The notes under the pieces are model-generated. The model was given only the letters and a program-made list of their open reading frames with translations. It searched no databases and was not told the origin of the DNA. A DNA stretch of 6,513 bases from Pseudolabrys sp. Lineage in GTDB: Bacteria; Pseudomonadota; Alphaproteobacteria; Rhizobiales; Xanthobacteraceae. The stretch spans positions 1 to 6,513 of the forward strand of contig JAFAQJ010000377.1 in the NCBI GenBank assembly GCA_019246455.1. Reading direction: 5' to 3'. Position 1 is the first letter of the stretch. The number at the start of each line of letters is the position of its first letter. Made by a program: the position numbers and the translations under genes. Below, piece by piece: positions 1-5,689 of this stretch.

Positions 1-363
1 CGCCGCGAGCGCGCCGGCGAGTCCGAAGTCATGAACGTGATCGGCGACGTCGCCGGTTACACTTGTGTGCTGATTGACGACATTGTCGACAGCGGCGGCA
101 CGCTGGTGAACGCCGCCGACGCATTGCTCGCGCAGGGCGCCAAGGCGGTTTATGCCTATATCAGCCACGGCGTGCTGTCGGGCGGCGCCACCGCGCGCAT
201 CGCCAAGTCCCGGCTCAAGGAACTGGTAATCACCGACTCGATCCAGCCGACGCAAGAAGTCCTGAACACGCCGAACATTCGTATTCTGCCGATCGCGACC
301 TTGATCGGCGAAGCGATCGGACGCACCGCGCACGAAGAGTCAGTATCGAGTCTGTTCGACTGA
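1..363 (+). CDS. prs: Ribose-phosphate pyrophosphokinase (PRPP synthetase), C-terminal part
   Basis: This is the 3' end of a gene that begins before the window; 120 codons plus a TGA stop are present out of the usual ~315. Prs transfers pyrophosphate from ATP to ribose 5-phosphate in the cytoplasm, giving the PRPP used for purine, pyrimidine, histidine, tryptophan and NAD synthesis. The PRPP-binding loop DDIVDSGGT is encoded at 76–102. The distance from this loop to the C-terminus (about 95 residues) matches E. coli Prs. The preceding [10 protein letters not shown] stretch fits the catalytic flexible-loop region, and the later GGATARI and DSIQPT segments are typical of the family. The reading frame is open to the first base of the window. 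A gene-free gap with two hairpins follows, so transcription may end there. The identification is firm; only the upstream part is unseen. Confidence 0.95.
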   Translation, partial: RRERAGESEVMNVIGDVAGYTCVLIDDIVDSGGTLVNAADALLAQGAKAVYAYISHGVLSGGATARIAKSRLKELVITDSIQPTQEVLNTPNIRILPIATLIGEAIGRTAHEESVSSLFD

Positions 364-408
364 CTCCGGCGCCACTTATCCACCACAAGAGTCAATATGA
401 CGGCCGAT

Positions 409-430
409 TGCCTGTGGACATGCACAGGCA
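409..430. repeat. Perfect 8-bp inverted repeat (hairpin) after prs
   Basis: TGCCTGTG and CACAGGCA form a perfect 8-bp stem around a 6-base loop (GACATG), 45 bases after the prs stop codon. No T tract follows on either strand, so it is not a canonical intrinsic terminator. It could stabilise the prs mRNA 3' end, contribute to Rho-independent pausing, or be a dyad operator. Its symmetry is directly visible; its function is not. Confidence 0.4.
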
Positions 431-487
431 CGACGTTGATTCAGCGCCGCAAATCACGGCCCACTGAGAGCGTTCGATGCATGCCGT

Positions 488-514
488 CGCTCGCTTTGGC
501 GGCCGAATCGAGCG
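488..514. repeat. Long imperfect hairpin in the prs–YbjN gap
   Basis: CGCTCG (488–493) pairs with CGAGCG (509–514). Inside, after one C·T mismatch, TTTGG pairs with CCGAA (one T·G wobble) around a three-base loop CGG, giving 11 pairs in 27 bases. No T tract follows. It is stronger than a chance stem of this size would usually be, even in GC-rich DNA. It may be an mRNA-end structure of prs or part of a leader RNA of the YbjN gene; neither is shown by the sequence. Confidence 0.35.
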
Positions 515-682
515 GGGTTATAGTCGGTTCGCCAGATGATTCGTTTTGCGTTGAGTCGCTGACGAGCGGTCGGCCCGTTTCCCGTATTGTTGCGCGAATT
601 CGGCCCTTACGAGGGCGGACTCGGACTCTGAATCGGTGGCGTGCGTTCCCAACAAGTCGGCAAAGTTCGACAGGCGAATAGC

Positions 683-1186
683 ATGGCCCTTATCGATTTC
701 TCCTCTGATAATCCGCGGGGCAACCCACTCGACATCGTCGAACGCATTGCAGCCGGCCACGATTGGTCGTTCGAGCGCTCGAGCGAGGACGAGATCACGA
801 TCCTGGTCAACGGCAAATGGACCGACTATCAGGTGTCGTACACGTGGATGGATGGGATCGAGGCGTTGCACCTCGCCTGCGCGTTCGATCTCAAGGTCCC
901 GGAACGCCGCTGCGGCGAGATTCAACAATTGATCGGCATGATCAACGAGCAGCTCTGGGTCGGCCATTTCGATTTGTGGACCAAGGAAGGCATCGTCATG
1001 TTCCGCCACGCCCTGATGCTATCGGGCGGCGTTGAAGCCTCGGGCAAACAGTGTGAGGCGCTGCTCGGCAACGCGCTCGATGCATGCGAGCGTTACTTCA
1101 CCGCGTTCCAATTCGTGGTCTGGGCCGGCAAGAGCGCGCGTGAATCGCTCAACGCCGCGATGTTCGAGACCTCGGGCGAAGCCTGA
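683..1186 (+). CDS. YbjN-domain protein
   Basis: The 167-residue product resembles the YbjN-domain proteins (type III secretion chaperone-like fold) that are widespread in Alphaproteobacteria. The reaction or partner is unknown. E. coli YbjN has been linked to stress and motility regulation, but that should not be transferred at this distance. Visible features are the N-terminal MALIDFSSDNPRGNPLD segment, an EDEITILV strand (about 35–42), the WTDYQVSYTWMDG stretch (46–58), and a conserved-looking LWVGHFDLW segment (91–99). There is no signal peptide or membrane segment, so it is probably cytoplasmic. I chose ATG 683 because the family usually begins M-x-LIDF and a weak AGGCGA lies just upstream; an in-frame GTG at 641 would add 14 unlikely residues. 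proC starts 17 bases after the stop, suggesting one transcript. Confidence 0.83.
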   Translation: MALIDFSSDNPRGNPLDIVERIAAGHDWSFERSSEDEITILVNGKWTDYQVSYTWMDGIEALHLACAFDLKVPERRCGEIQQLIGMINEQLWVGHFDLWTKEGIVMFRHALMLSGGVEASGKQCEALLGNALDACERYFTAFQFVVWAGKSARESLNAAMFETSGEA

Positions 1187-1203
1187 AGCCGGCCACAACG
1201 GCC

Positions 1204-2037
1204 ATGGCGGAAAACCCAAAACCTCTGAAAAACCTTCGCGGCAAGCTACTGCTAGCCGGCGCCGGCAAGATGGGTGGCGCGATGCTCGCCGGCTGGCTCA
1301 AGCGTGGGCTCGATCCGAAGAATTTGATCGTCGTCGAGCCAGCGCCGGTAAAGGCGATCTCAGCATTGCGGCGGCGCGGAGCGATCATCAATCCAGAGCA
1401 GGTGCGCAGCGCCGCATCGGTGATCGTCGTCGCCGTCAAACCGCAAACCGCGCCGGAAGCACTGCCGGCGCTAAACGCCCGCGCCGGTAAAAACACGCTG
1501 GTCGTCTCGATCATGGCCGGGCGTACACTGACGTTCCTCGAAAAATCCTTCGGCGCGCGCATTCCGATCGTGCGGGCCATGCCCAACCTGCCGGCCTCGA
1601 TCGGACGCGGCATCACCGTTGCCGTGGCCAACAAGAGTGTCACCAAAGGCCAGCGCGCCATCGCGGACAGCCTGCTGGCGACAACAGGCGCGGTGGAATG
1701 GGTCGACGACGAGGCGTTACTCGACGCAGTCACCGCCGTCTCGGGATCGGGTCCCGCCTACCTGTTTCTGCTCGCCGAGGCGCTGACCGCAGCGGCAATC
1801 GACGCGGGGTTGCCGAAAACCCTCGCGGCAAAGCTGGCCCGCGAAACCATCGCGGGTTCCGGCGAGTTGCTGCGCGCTTCGCCACTCGAGGCGGCGGTGC
1901 TGCGGCAGAACGTCACCTCCCCCGGTGGCACAACCGCGGCGGCGCTCGAAGTCCTGATGGGGCCAGGCGGTTTTGAAACCCTGCTGACCACTGCTGTCGC
2001 AAAAGCGACACGCCGGTCTCGCGAATTAGCGGGCTGA
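1204..2037 (+). CDS. proC: Pyrroline-5-carboxylate reductase
   Basis: ProC reduces 1-pyrroline-5-carboxylate to L-proline with NAD(P)H, the last step of proline synthesis in the cytoplasm. The 277-residue product has the usual family length. An N-terminal Rossmann fold carries GAGKMG (19–24) and the AVKP turn (77–80). RAMPN (124–128) and AVSGSGPAY (178–186) follow. The C-terminal dimerisation domain holds the family signature VTSPGGTT (237–244). The ATG at 1204 is the first usable start in this frame; no clear Shine-Dalgarno precedes it, so its translation may depend on ribosomes finishing the YbjN gene 17 bases upstream. The short extension before the first strand (MAENPKPLKNLRGK) is unremarkable. 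The identification is firm. Confidence 0.97.
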   Translation: MAENPKPLKNLRGKLLLAGAGKMGGAMLAGWLKRGLDPKNLIVVEPAPVKAISALRRRGAIINPEQVRSAASVIVVAVKPQTAPEALPALNARAGKNTLVVSIMAGRTLTFLEKSFGARIPIVRAMPNLPASIGRGITVAVANKSVTKGQRAIADSLLATTGAVEWVDDEALLDAVTAVSGSGPAYLFLLAEALTAAAIDAGLPKTLAAKLARETIAGSGELLRASPLEAAVLRQNVTSPGGTTAAALEVLMGPGGFETLLTTAVAKATRRSRELAG

Positions 2038-2101
2038 TTTCGGGTTCCTTCCCCTAGAACCGTGGCCGTTCCGGGAATAAATAAAGGTCATACCCAGTCC
2101 T

Positions 2102-2106
2102 GGAGG
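2102..2106 (+). promoter_or_regulatory. Ribosome binding site of the TetR/COQ9-like gene
   Basis: GGAGG lies five bases before ATG 2112 and fixes that start. The 74-base gap after proC is short enough for read-through, but this strong site shows independent initiation. Confidence 0.7.
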
Positions 2107-2111
2107 CGAAC

Positions 2112-2828
2112 ATGGCCCGCGCATCCAAACCCGCCCGCAAGCCGAAGACCACGGCCGCCGCGCCGTCGCCGCGCGGCACAACCCATCGCGACAAAGCAAT
2201 CGACTCGCTGATGGCGTTGCTCGCTGAAAAATCCTTTGAAGACGTCGGTCTCGCCGAAATTGCCAGCCAGGCAGGAATATCGCTATCGGATTTACGGGCC
2301 GAATTCGGCTCGACGCTCGCGATCCTCGCCGCGCACATCAAAGACATCGACCGCAAGGTGCTCGCAGCTGCAACCGACGATATGTCGGAGGACCCGGCGC
2401 GCGAACGGCTGTTTGAGGTGTTCATGCGGCGGCTGGAAATGGTGGCGCCTTACAAGGAAGCCATTCGCTCGCTGCTCCGCTCGGCGCGCCGCAATCCAGG
2501 GCTCGCTTTGGCGCTTAACACGATGGCGGTTCGCTCGCAGCAGTGGATGTTGACCGCCGCGAATATCGGAACGTCTGGCCCGCGTGGGACTCTTCGCGCG
2601 CAAGGCGCGGCGCTGTTGTTCGGGCGCGTTCTTGCCGTTTGGCTGGACGACGAGGAGCCGGGGCTCGATCGCACCATGGCGGCGCTCGACCGGGGCCTGG
2701 CCAGTGCCGAGCGCTGGTCCGGTTTCGTTGATGATCTGTGCTGCATCCCGGCGGCGTTGTGCCGCGGATTGCCGCGTCGCCGGCGGCGTGCGTTCGATGA
2801 AGGGCCGACGGAAGCGGACGCCGCCTAA
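2112..2828 (+). CDS. TetR-fold protein, possibly COQ9-like
   Basis: The 238-residue protein has a low-complexity basic N-terminus (1–27, Ala/Lys/Pro/Arg), then a TetR-type three-helix segment (about 26–75) with a helix-turn-helix AEIASQAGISLSDLRAEFGS (48–67). The usual recognition-helix aromatic (Y-x-H-F) is replaced by L-R-A-E-F. The all-helical rest contains FMRRLEMVAPYKEAIRSLLRSARRNPGLAL (104–133) and VWLDDEEPGLDRTMAALDRGL (176–196), which recall COQ9, a TetR-fold lipid-binding protein of ubiquinone synthesis. It ends in a Cys-containing segment and a run of five arginines (222–226). It may be a DNA-binding repressor of unknown target or a non-DNA-binding COQ9 relative. Start ATG 2112 is supported by GGAGG. 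Its TAA overlaps the stop of the convergent kinase gene. Confidence 0.8.
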   Translation: MARASKPARKPKTTAAAPSPRGTTHRDKAIDSLMALLAEKSFEDVGLAEIASQAGISLSDLRAEFGSTLAILAAHIKDIDRKVLAAATDDMSEDPARERLFEVFMRRLEMVAPYKEAIRSLLRSARRNPGLALALNTMAVRSQQWMLTAANIGTSGPRGTLRAQGAALLFGRVLAVWLDDEEPGLDRTMAALDRGLASAERWSGFVDDLCCIPAALCRGLPRRRRRAFDEGPTEADAA

Positions 2829-4234
2829 ACGGGAATCCGCACGGTCGCCCGCAATCCGCCGAGCGGGCTGTTCTCCAACGTAATGTCGCCGCCATGCGAA
2901 CGCGCAATGTCGCGCGCGATCGCGAGCCCCAATCCCGTGCCACCCTCGTCCTGATTGCGCGCATCGTCGAGACGCAAAAACGGCCGGAACACTTCCTCGC
3001 GGAGATGTGGCGGAATGCCGGGACCATCATCGTCCACCGTGATCGTGAGATAGCGATGGTCGCGATGTCCGGTGAGCGCGATGTCGTGCGCAAAACGCGC
3101 TGCATTCGACACGAGGTTGGCGATGCAACGCTTGAAGGCGGCAGCGCGCACCGTGACCACCGGCGGGCCGTGGAACACGATGGTGACCTTGTGACCGTGC
3201 CGCTCTGCATCGAGCTTGAGCTCTTCGAGGAACGCCGCCATGTCGGTCGGCGCCGACTGCTCCCCACTGTCGCCGCGGGCAAATGACAGATAAGCCTCGA
3301 GCATGTTCGCCATTTCGTCGACGTCGCGCTTCATCGATTCCGTCTCGGGCGACTTCTTCGCCAGCGCCAGCTCAAGCTTGAAGCGGGTCAGCACCGTGCG
3401 CAGGTCGTGCGAAACGCCTGCCAGCATCGCGGTGCGCTGTTCGATGGTACGCTCGACCCGATTCTTCATCTCGATGAAGGCTTGCGCCGCGCGTCGCACC
3501 TCACGCGCGCCGCGTGGCCGGAAGTTCGGCACGTCGCGGCCTTTGCCGAAGCTTTCCGCCGCGTCGGCCAGGCGCAGGATCGGTTTGATCTGATTGCGCA
3601 GGAACACGATCGCGATCGCCAGCAGGATCAATGACGTGCCGATCATCCAGAGCAGGAAGATCTCGGAGTTCGAGGCATAGGCGGCGCTGCGCCGCGCGAA
3701 GATCCGCATCACCGAGTCATCGAGTTGAATGCGGATTTCGAGCAGCGCCGATCGGCCGACCGTATCGATCCAGAACGGCCGGCCGATCTGCCTGCGTAGT
3801 TCCTCCGACAGCGACTGATCGAGCAGCGAGAAGAAGGGTTTTGGACCGGGCGGCGGCATCTCCGTGACCGGCAGGAAATCGACCGTGAGACCCAGCCGTT
3901 CGGCGGCGATACGGCGCACCAACGCGCGATCGGCATCTTGCGGATAACCGCGCGTCACATCAATCAGCGACCCAATGTCCGACACCACGCCCGCCGACAA
4001 GCGCTGCGTCACCAGGCTCCAGTGCCGCTCCATGAACACGTAGGCGATCACGGACTGGAGAATGACCATCGGAATGATGATGATCAGCAAGGCGCGGGCG
4101 TAGAGGCCTTTCGGCATCACGCGATTGAGCCAACGGCTGATACGGCGCCAGCCATCACCGACGCCTGCGATCGCGGTACTAATGCCGCGCCAGATCGCGC
4201 GGCCCGTTGCCATGCCGATGTCGAGCGAGGTCAT
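2825..4234 (-). CDS. EnvZ-like sensor histidine kinase
   Basis: This 469-residue inner-membrane kinase probably senses an envelope signal and phosphorylates the response regulator encoded just upstream. Visible order: cytoplasmic N-terminus (1–45), membrane helix about 46–68, periplasmic sensor about 69–190, second helix about 191–213, HAMP linker about 211–263, H-box LAGVSHDLRTVLTR with His276, N-box NLVSNAARF (Asn377), G1 motif DDDGPGI (402–407), F-box VFRPFLRLD (415–423) and G2 motif GTGLGL (432–437). All catalytic motifs look intact, so it should be active. The H-box proline of EnvZ (HDLRTP) is Val281 here. The start ATG overlaps the regulator stop as ATGA (4231–4234), pointing to coupled translation. 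The TAG stop overlaps the TAA of the convergent TetR-like gene. The signal is unknown. Confidence 0.93.
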   Translation of the reverse strand: MTSLDIGMATGRAIWRGISTAIAGVGDGWRRISRWLNRVMPKGLYARALLIIIIPMVILQSVIAYVFMERHWSLVTQRLSAGVVSDIGSLIDVTRGYPQDADRALVRRIAAERLGLTVDFLPVTEMPPPGPKPFFSLLDQSLSEELRRQIGRPFWIDTVGRSALLEIRIQLDDSVMRIFARRSAAYASNSEIFLLWMIGTSLILLAIAIVFLRNQIKPILRLADAAESFGKGRDVPNFRPRGAREVRRAAQAFIEMKNRVERTIEQRTAMLAGVSHDLRTVLTRFKLELALAKKSPETESMKRDVDEMANMLEAYLSFARGDSGEQSAPTDMAAFLEELKLDAERHGHKVTIVFHGPPVVTVRAAAFKRCIANLVSNAARFAHDIALTGHRDHRYLTITVDDDGPGIPPHLREEVFRPFLRLDDARNQDEGGTGLGLAIARDIARSHGGDITLENSPLGGLRATVRIPV

Positions 4235-4932
4235 GACGACACCACGAGGCGATAGCCAATGCCGCGTACCGTCTGCACGATTAGCGGATTGCTGGGATTC
4301 TTCTCGATTTTGCGCCGCAGCCGGTTGACTTGAACGTCGACCGCGCGCTCGCTGACGGCATCGCCTCCCGCCAGCGCCATCCGCGACACGGTTTCGCCGG
4401 GCGTAGCGGCGAGCACGCGCAACATGTCGCGTTCGCGGTCGGTGAGCCGGATCACGTCATCGCCCTTGCGCAGCTCGCCGCGCACGATGTGGAACACGAA
4501 TTTACCGAACCGCACGGATTCCACCGGCGGCGCCGCCGCCGGCTGCGCACGCTTGAGGATCGAGGCAATGCGCAAAGCGAGTTCACGGGGCTCGAACGGC
4601 TTGGCGAGATAATCGTCGACGCCGGATTGCAGCCCTTCGATGCGAAACTCGATCTCATGTTTGGCTGTGAGCATTATGATCGGCACGTCCGATGTGCCGC
4701 GGATCGACTTTGCGAGCTCGACGCCGCTTTCGCCCGGCATCATCCAATCGAGGATCAGCACATCAAAACTCAGCCCTTTGAGCTTGGCGCGCGCGTCCGG
4801 GACGTTGTCGGCGGTCGAGACGCGATAGCCTTCGTTGACCAAAAAGCGCGACAGCAAATCGCGGATACGGCGATCGTCGTCCACCACCAGAATATGGGGC
4901 GCGTCATCGGGAAGCGGAGCGGCGGCGGTCAT
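4231..4932 (-). CDS. petR: OmpR-type response regulator, PetR-like
   Basis: This 233-residue DNA-binding response regulator is the likely partner of the downstream EnvZ-like kinase. The receiver domain (about 12–128) has the acidic pocket VVDDD (Asp18–Asp20), phospho-acceptor Asp62 in LILDWMMPG, Thr89 in MLTAK and Lys111 in KPF. A winged helix (about 139–233) ends with VNRLRRKIEKNP and TVRGIGYRL, typical of the OmpR/PhoB class. The gene order MarR regulator then OmpR-type regulator matches petP–petR of Rhodobacter capsulatus, where PetR is needed for cytochrome-dependent growth; I infer the symbol from order and similarity, without alignment. I chose ATG 4932; an in-frame GTG at 4938 would add two residues and sit two bases from the petP stop. 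No Shine-Dalgarno is evident, which fits coupled translation. Confidence 0.9.
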   Translation of the reverse strand: MTAAAPLPDDAPHILVVDDDRRIRDLLSRFLVNEGYRVSTADNVPDARAKLKGLSFDVLILDWMMPGESGVELAKSIRGTSDVPIIMLTAKHEIEFRIEGLQSGVDDYLAKPFEPRELALRIASILKRAQPAAAPPVESVRFGKFVFHIVRGELRKGDDVIRLTDRERDMLRVLAATPGETVSRMALAGGDAVSERAVDVQVNRLRRKIEKNPSNPLIVQTVRGIGYRLVVSS

Positions 4933-4940
4933 CGGCACAA

Positions 4941-5474
4941 TCAGCTGCGCGCTTTCGGCGGGCGGCTGGCCCGCGAGATCTGGCGCAGCACGCCGTCACG
5001 GTTCTCGTCGTCGATCATGGCGGCCAGAAACCGATACGCGGCTTCATGCGCGTTGGGGCCGAGACTGCCAAACGCGCGCGCGATACGCTCGGTCTGCAGC
5101 GTCGCAAGCTTGAGCGCCAGCGCCTCGCCCTTGGAGGTCACATACAGAAGCCGCTGGCGGCGATCGACCGCACCCTCCTTCTGGACGACGTAGCCCTCGT
5201 CGACCAGTTGCTTGAGCACGCGGCCGAGCGATTGCTTGGTGATTTTCAGGATGTCGAGCAGGTCGGCAACCTTCATGCCGGGATTGCGATTGACGAAATG
5301 CAGAACACGGTGATGCGCGCGGCCAAAGCCAAGCTTGCCCAGCACTTCGTCAGGATCACCGACGAAGTCCCGGTAGGCGAAGAAAAGCAGCTCGATAATG
5401 TCCCAGATCGGCTCGCCTGGATTAGAGGCTTGGGCGGGGGGTGCCTTGAGCACCGTCACATTTACGTCAGCCAT
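4941..5474 (-). CDS. petP: MarR-family transcriptional regulator, PetP-like
   Basis: This is a 177-residue cytoplasmic DNA-binding regulator. After a flexible N-terminus (1–20), a dimerisation helix region contains IIELLFFAYRDF (26–37). The winged helix-turn-helix spans about 54–119: HRVLHFVNRNPGMKVADLLD, recognition helix around TKQSLGRVLKQLVDEGYV (79–96), and a wing with DRRQRLLYVTSKGEAL (104–119), the D-R-R-x-R pattern of MarR proteins. MarR members normally bind palindromes as dimers and often repress their own promoter; ligand here is unknown. It heads a three-gene minus-strand operon, with its TGA eight bases before the petR ATG. A palindrome (5494–5504) lies 20 bases upstream of its start and is a plausible operator. 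No clear Shine-Dalgarno precedes ATG 5474. The petP name rests on family and gene order with petR. Confidence 0.9.
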   Translation of the reverse strand: MADVNVTVLKAPPAQASNPGEPIWDIIELLFFAYRDFVGDPDEVLGKLGFGRAHHRVLHFVNRNPGMKVADLLDILKITKQSLGRVLKQLVDEGYVVQKEGAVDRRQRLLYVTSKGEALALKLATLQTERIARAFGSLGPNAHEAAYRFLAAMIDDENRDGVLRQISRASRPPKARS

Positions 5475-5475
5475 G

Positions 5476-5504
5476 TTGACATATTTTCGGTTGTTTGTTA
5501 CAAA
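5476..5504 (+). promoter_or_regulatory. Candidate sigma70 promoter for ilvE
   Basis: TTGACA (5476–5481, full consensus) is separated by 17 bases from TACAAA (5499–5504, four of six), and TG at 5496–5497 forms an extended -10. Transcription would start near 5511 and give a leader of about 180 bases before ilvE. The -35 box lies directly beside the divergent petP start codon (5472–5474). The match is good, but no start site has been measured. Confidence 0.5.
5494..5504. promoter_or_regulatory. Palindrome over the -10 element, possible MarR (PetP) operator
   Basis: TTTGT-T-ACAAA is a perfect 5+5 inverted repeat with one central base, inside an AT-rich island (5481–5508) of an otherwise GC-rich region. 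It covers the extended -10 of the plus-strand promoter candidate and lies 20 bases upstream of petP. Position and symmetry fit an operator at which a MarR dimer could repress ilvE, petP or both. Binding by PetP is inference. Confidence 0.4.
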
Positions 5505-5611
5505 ATCTGCCGACGAAACGAAATGATCGTACGTCCGGCCTGGTCGATCGGTGGTCGAATTGGGTCCGCTTCGGTCCTTTCTTACCGGGTACCGGCTGCG
5601 AACGCAAAGTG

Positions 5612-5641
5612 TTGGACGGGGGGCACGAAAGCGCCTTTAAA
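5612..5641 (+). promoter_or_regulatory. Second, weaker promoter candidate for ilvE
   Basis: TTGGAC (5612–5617) and TTTAAA (5636–5641) are 18 bases apart and would give a leader of about 40 bases. The match to consensus is modest, and such pairs occur by chance. It is listed because the stronger candidate implies an unusually long leader. Confidence 0.2.
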
Positions 5642-5676
5642 GCCCAAAACATTGCGAACGGGACGGACGCGCTTGC

Positions 5677-5682
5677 AGGAGG
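5677..5682 (+). promoter_or_regulatory. Ribosome binding site of ilvE
   Basis: AGGAGG, a full Shine-Dalgarno core, sits seven bases before ATG 5690 and decides this start over the in-frame GTG at 5687. Confidence 0.85.
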
Positions 5683-5689
5683 TTGTGTG

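Larger units (their letters stand above)
364..682. other. Gene-free intergenic region between prs and the YbjN-domain gene
   Basis: I find no convincing gene in these 319 bases. An open frame from ATG 397 to TAG 681 exists, but its third codon positions lack the strong G/C bias of the neighbouring genes, and its product is rich in Arg, Ser and Thr with scattered Cys and no recognisable domain. The region holds two inverted repeats (409–430 and 488–514), described separately. I could not identify a convincing promoter for the downstream gene, although one would be expected here. Confidence 0.6.

Noticed and set aside
551..590. Promoter for the YbjN gene (TTGAGT and TATTGT)
   Set aside because: The two hexamers are 28 bases apart, too far for a sigma70 promoter.
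397..681. 94-codon plus-strand frame ending just before the YbjN start
   Set aside because: Third-position G/C is clearly lower than in neighbouring genes, and the Arg/Ser/Thr-rich product has no recognisable domain. It looks like chance open frame in intergenic DNA.
518..1009. 163-codon minus-strand frame
   Set aside because: It mostly mirrors the YbjN gene; the antisense frame of a GC-biased gene is commonly open. No recognisable motif.
2043..2077. Small inverted repeats after proC (GGTTC/GAACC and TTCC-G-GGAA)
   Set aside because: Stems are only 4–5 bp and no T tract follows, so neither a terminator nor a TetR operator can be supported.
2515..3282. 255-codon minus-strand frame across the TetR-like/kinase junction
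   Set aside because: It is a shifted frame of the kinase gene with a Ser/Arg-rich product; the kinase frame carries the N, G1, F and G2 boxes over the same bases.
4330..5193. 287-codon plus-strand frame antisense to petR and petP
   Set aside because: The His/Arg/Asp-rich product is typical of antisense frames in high-GC genes, and the opposite strand encodes two clear regulator proteins with intact motifs.
5511..5689. Branched-chain amino acid attenuator or riboswitch in the ilvE leader
   Set aside because: No Leu/Ile/Val-rich leader peptide, no stem followed by a T tract, and no riboswitch core that I recognise.
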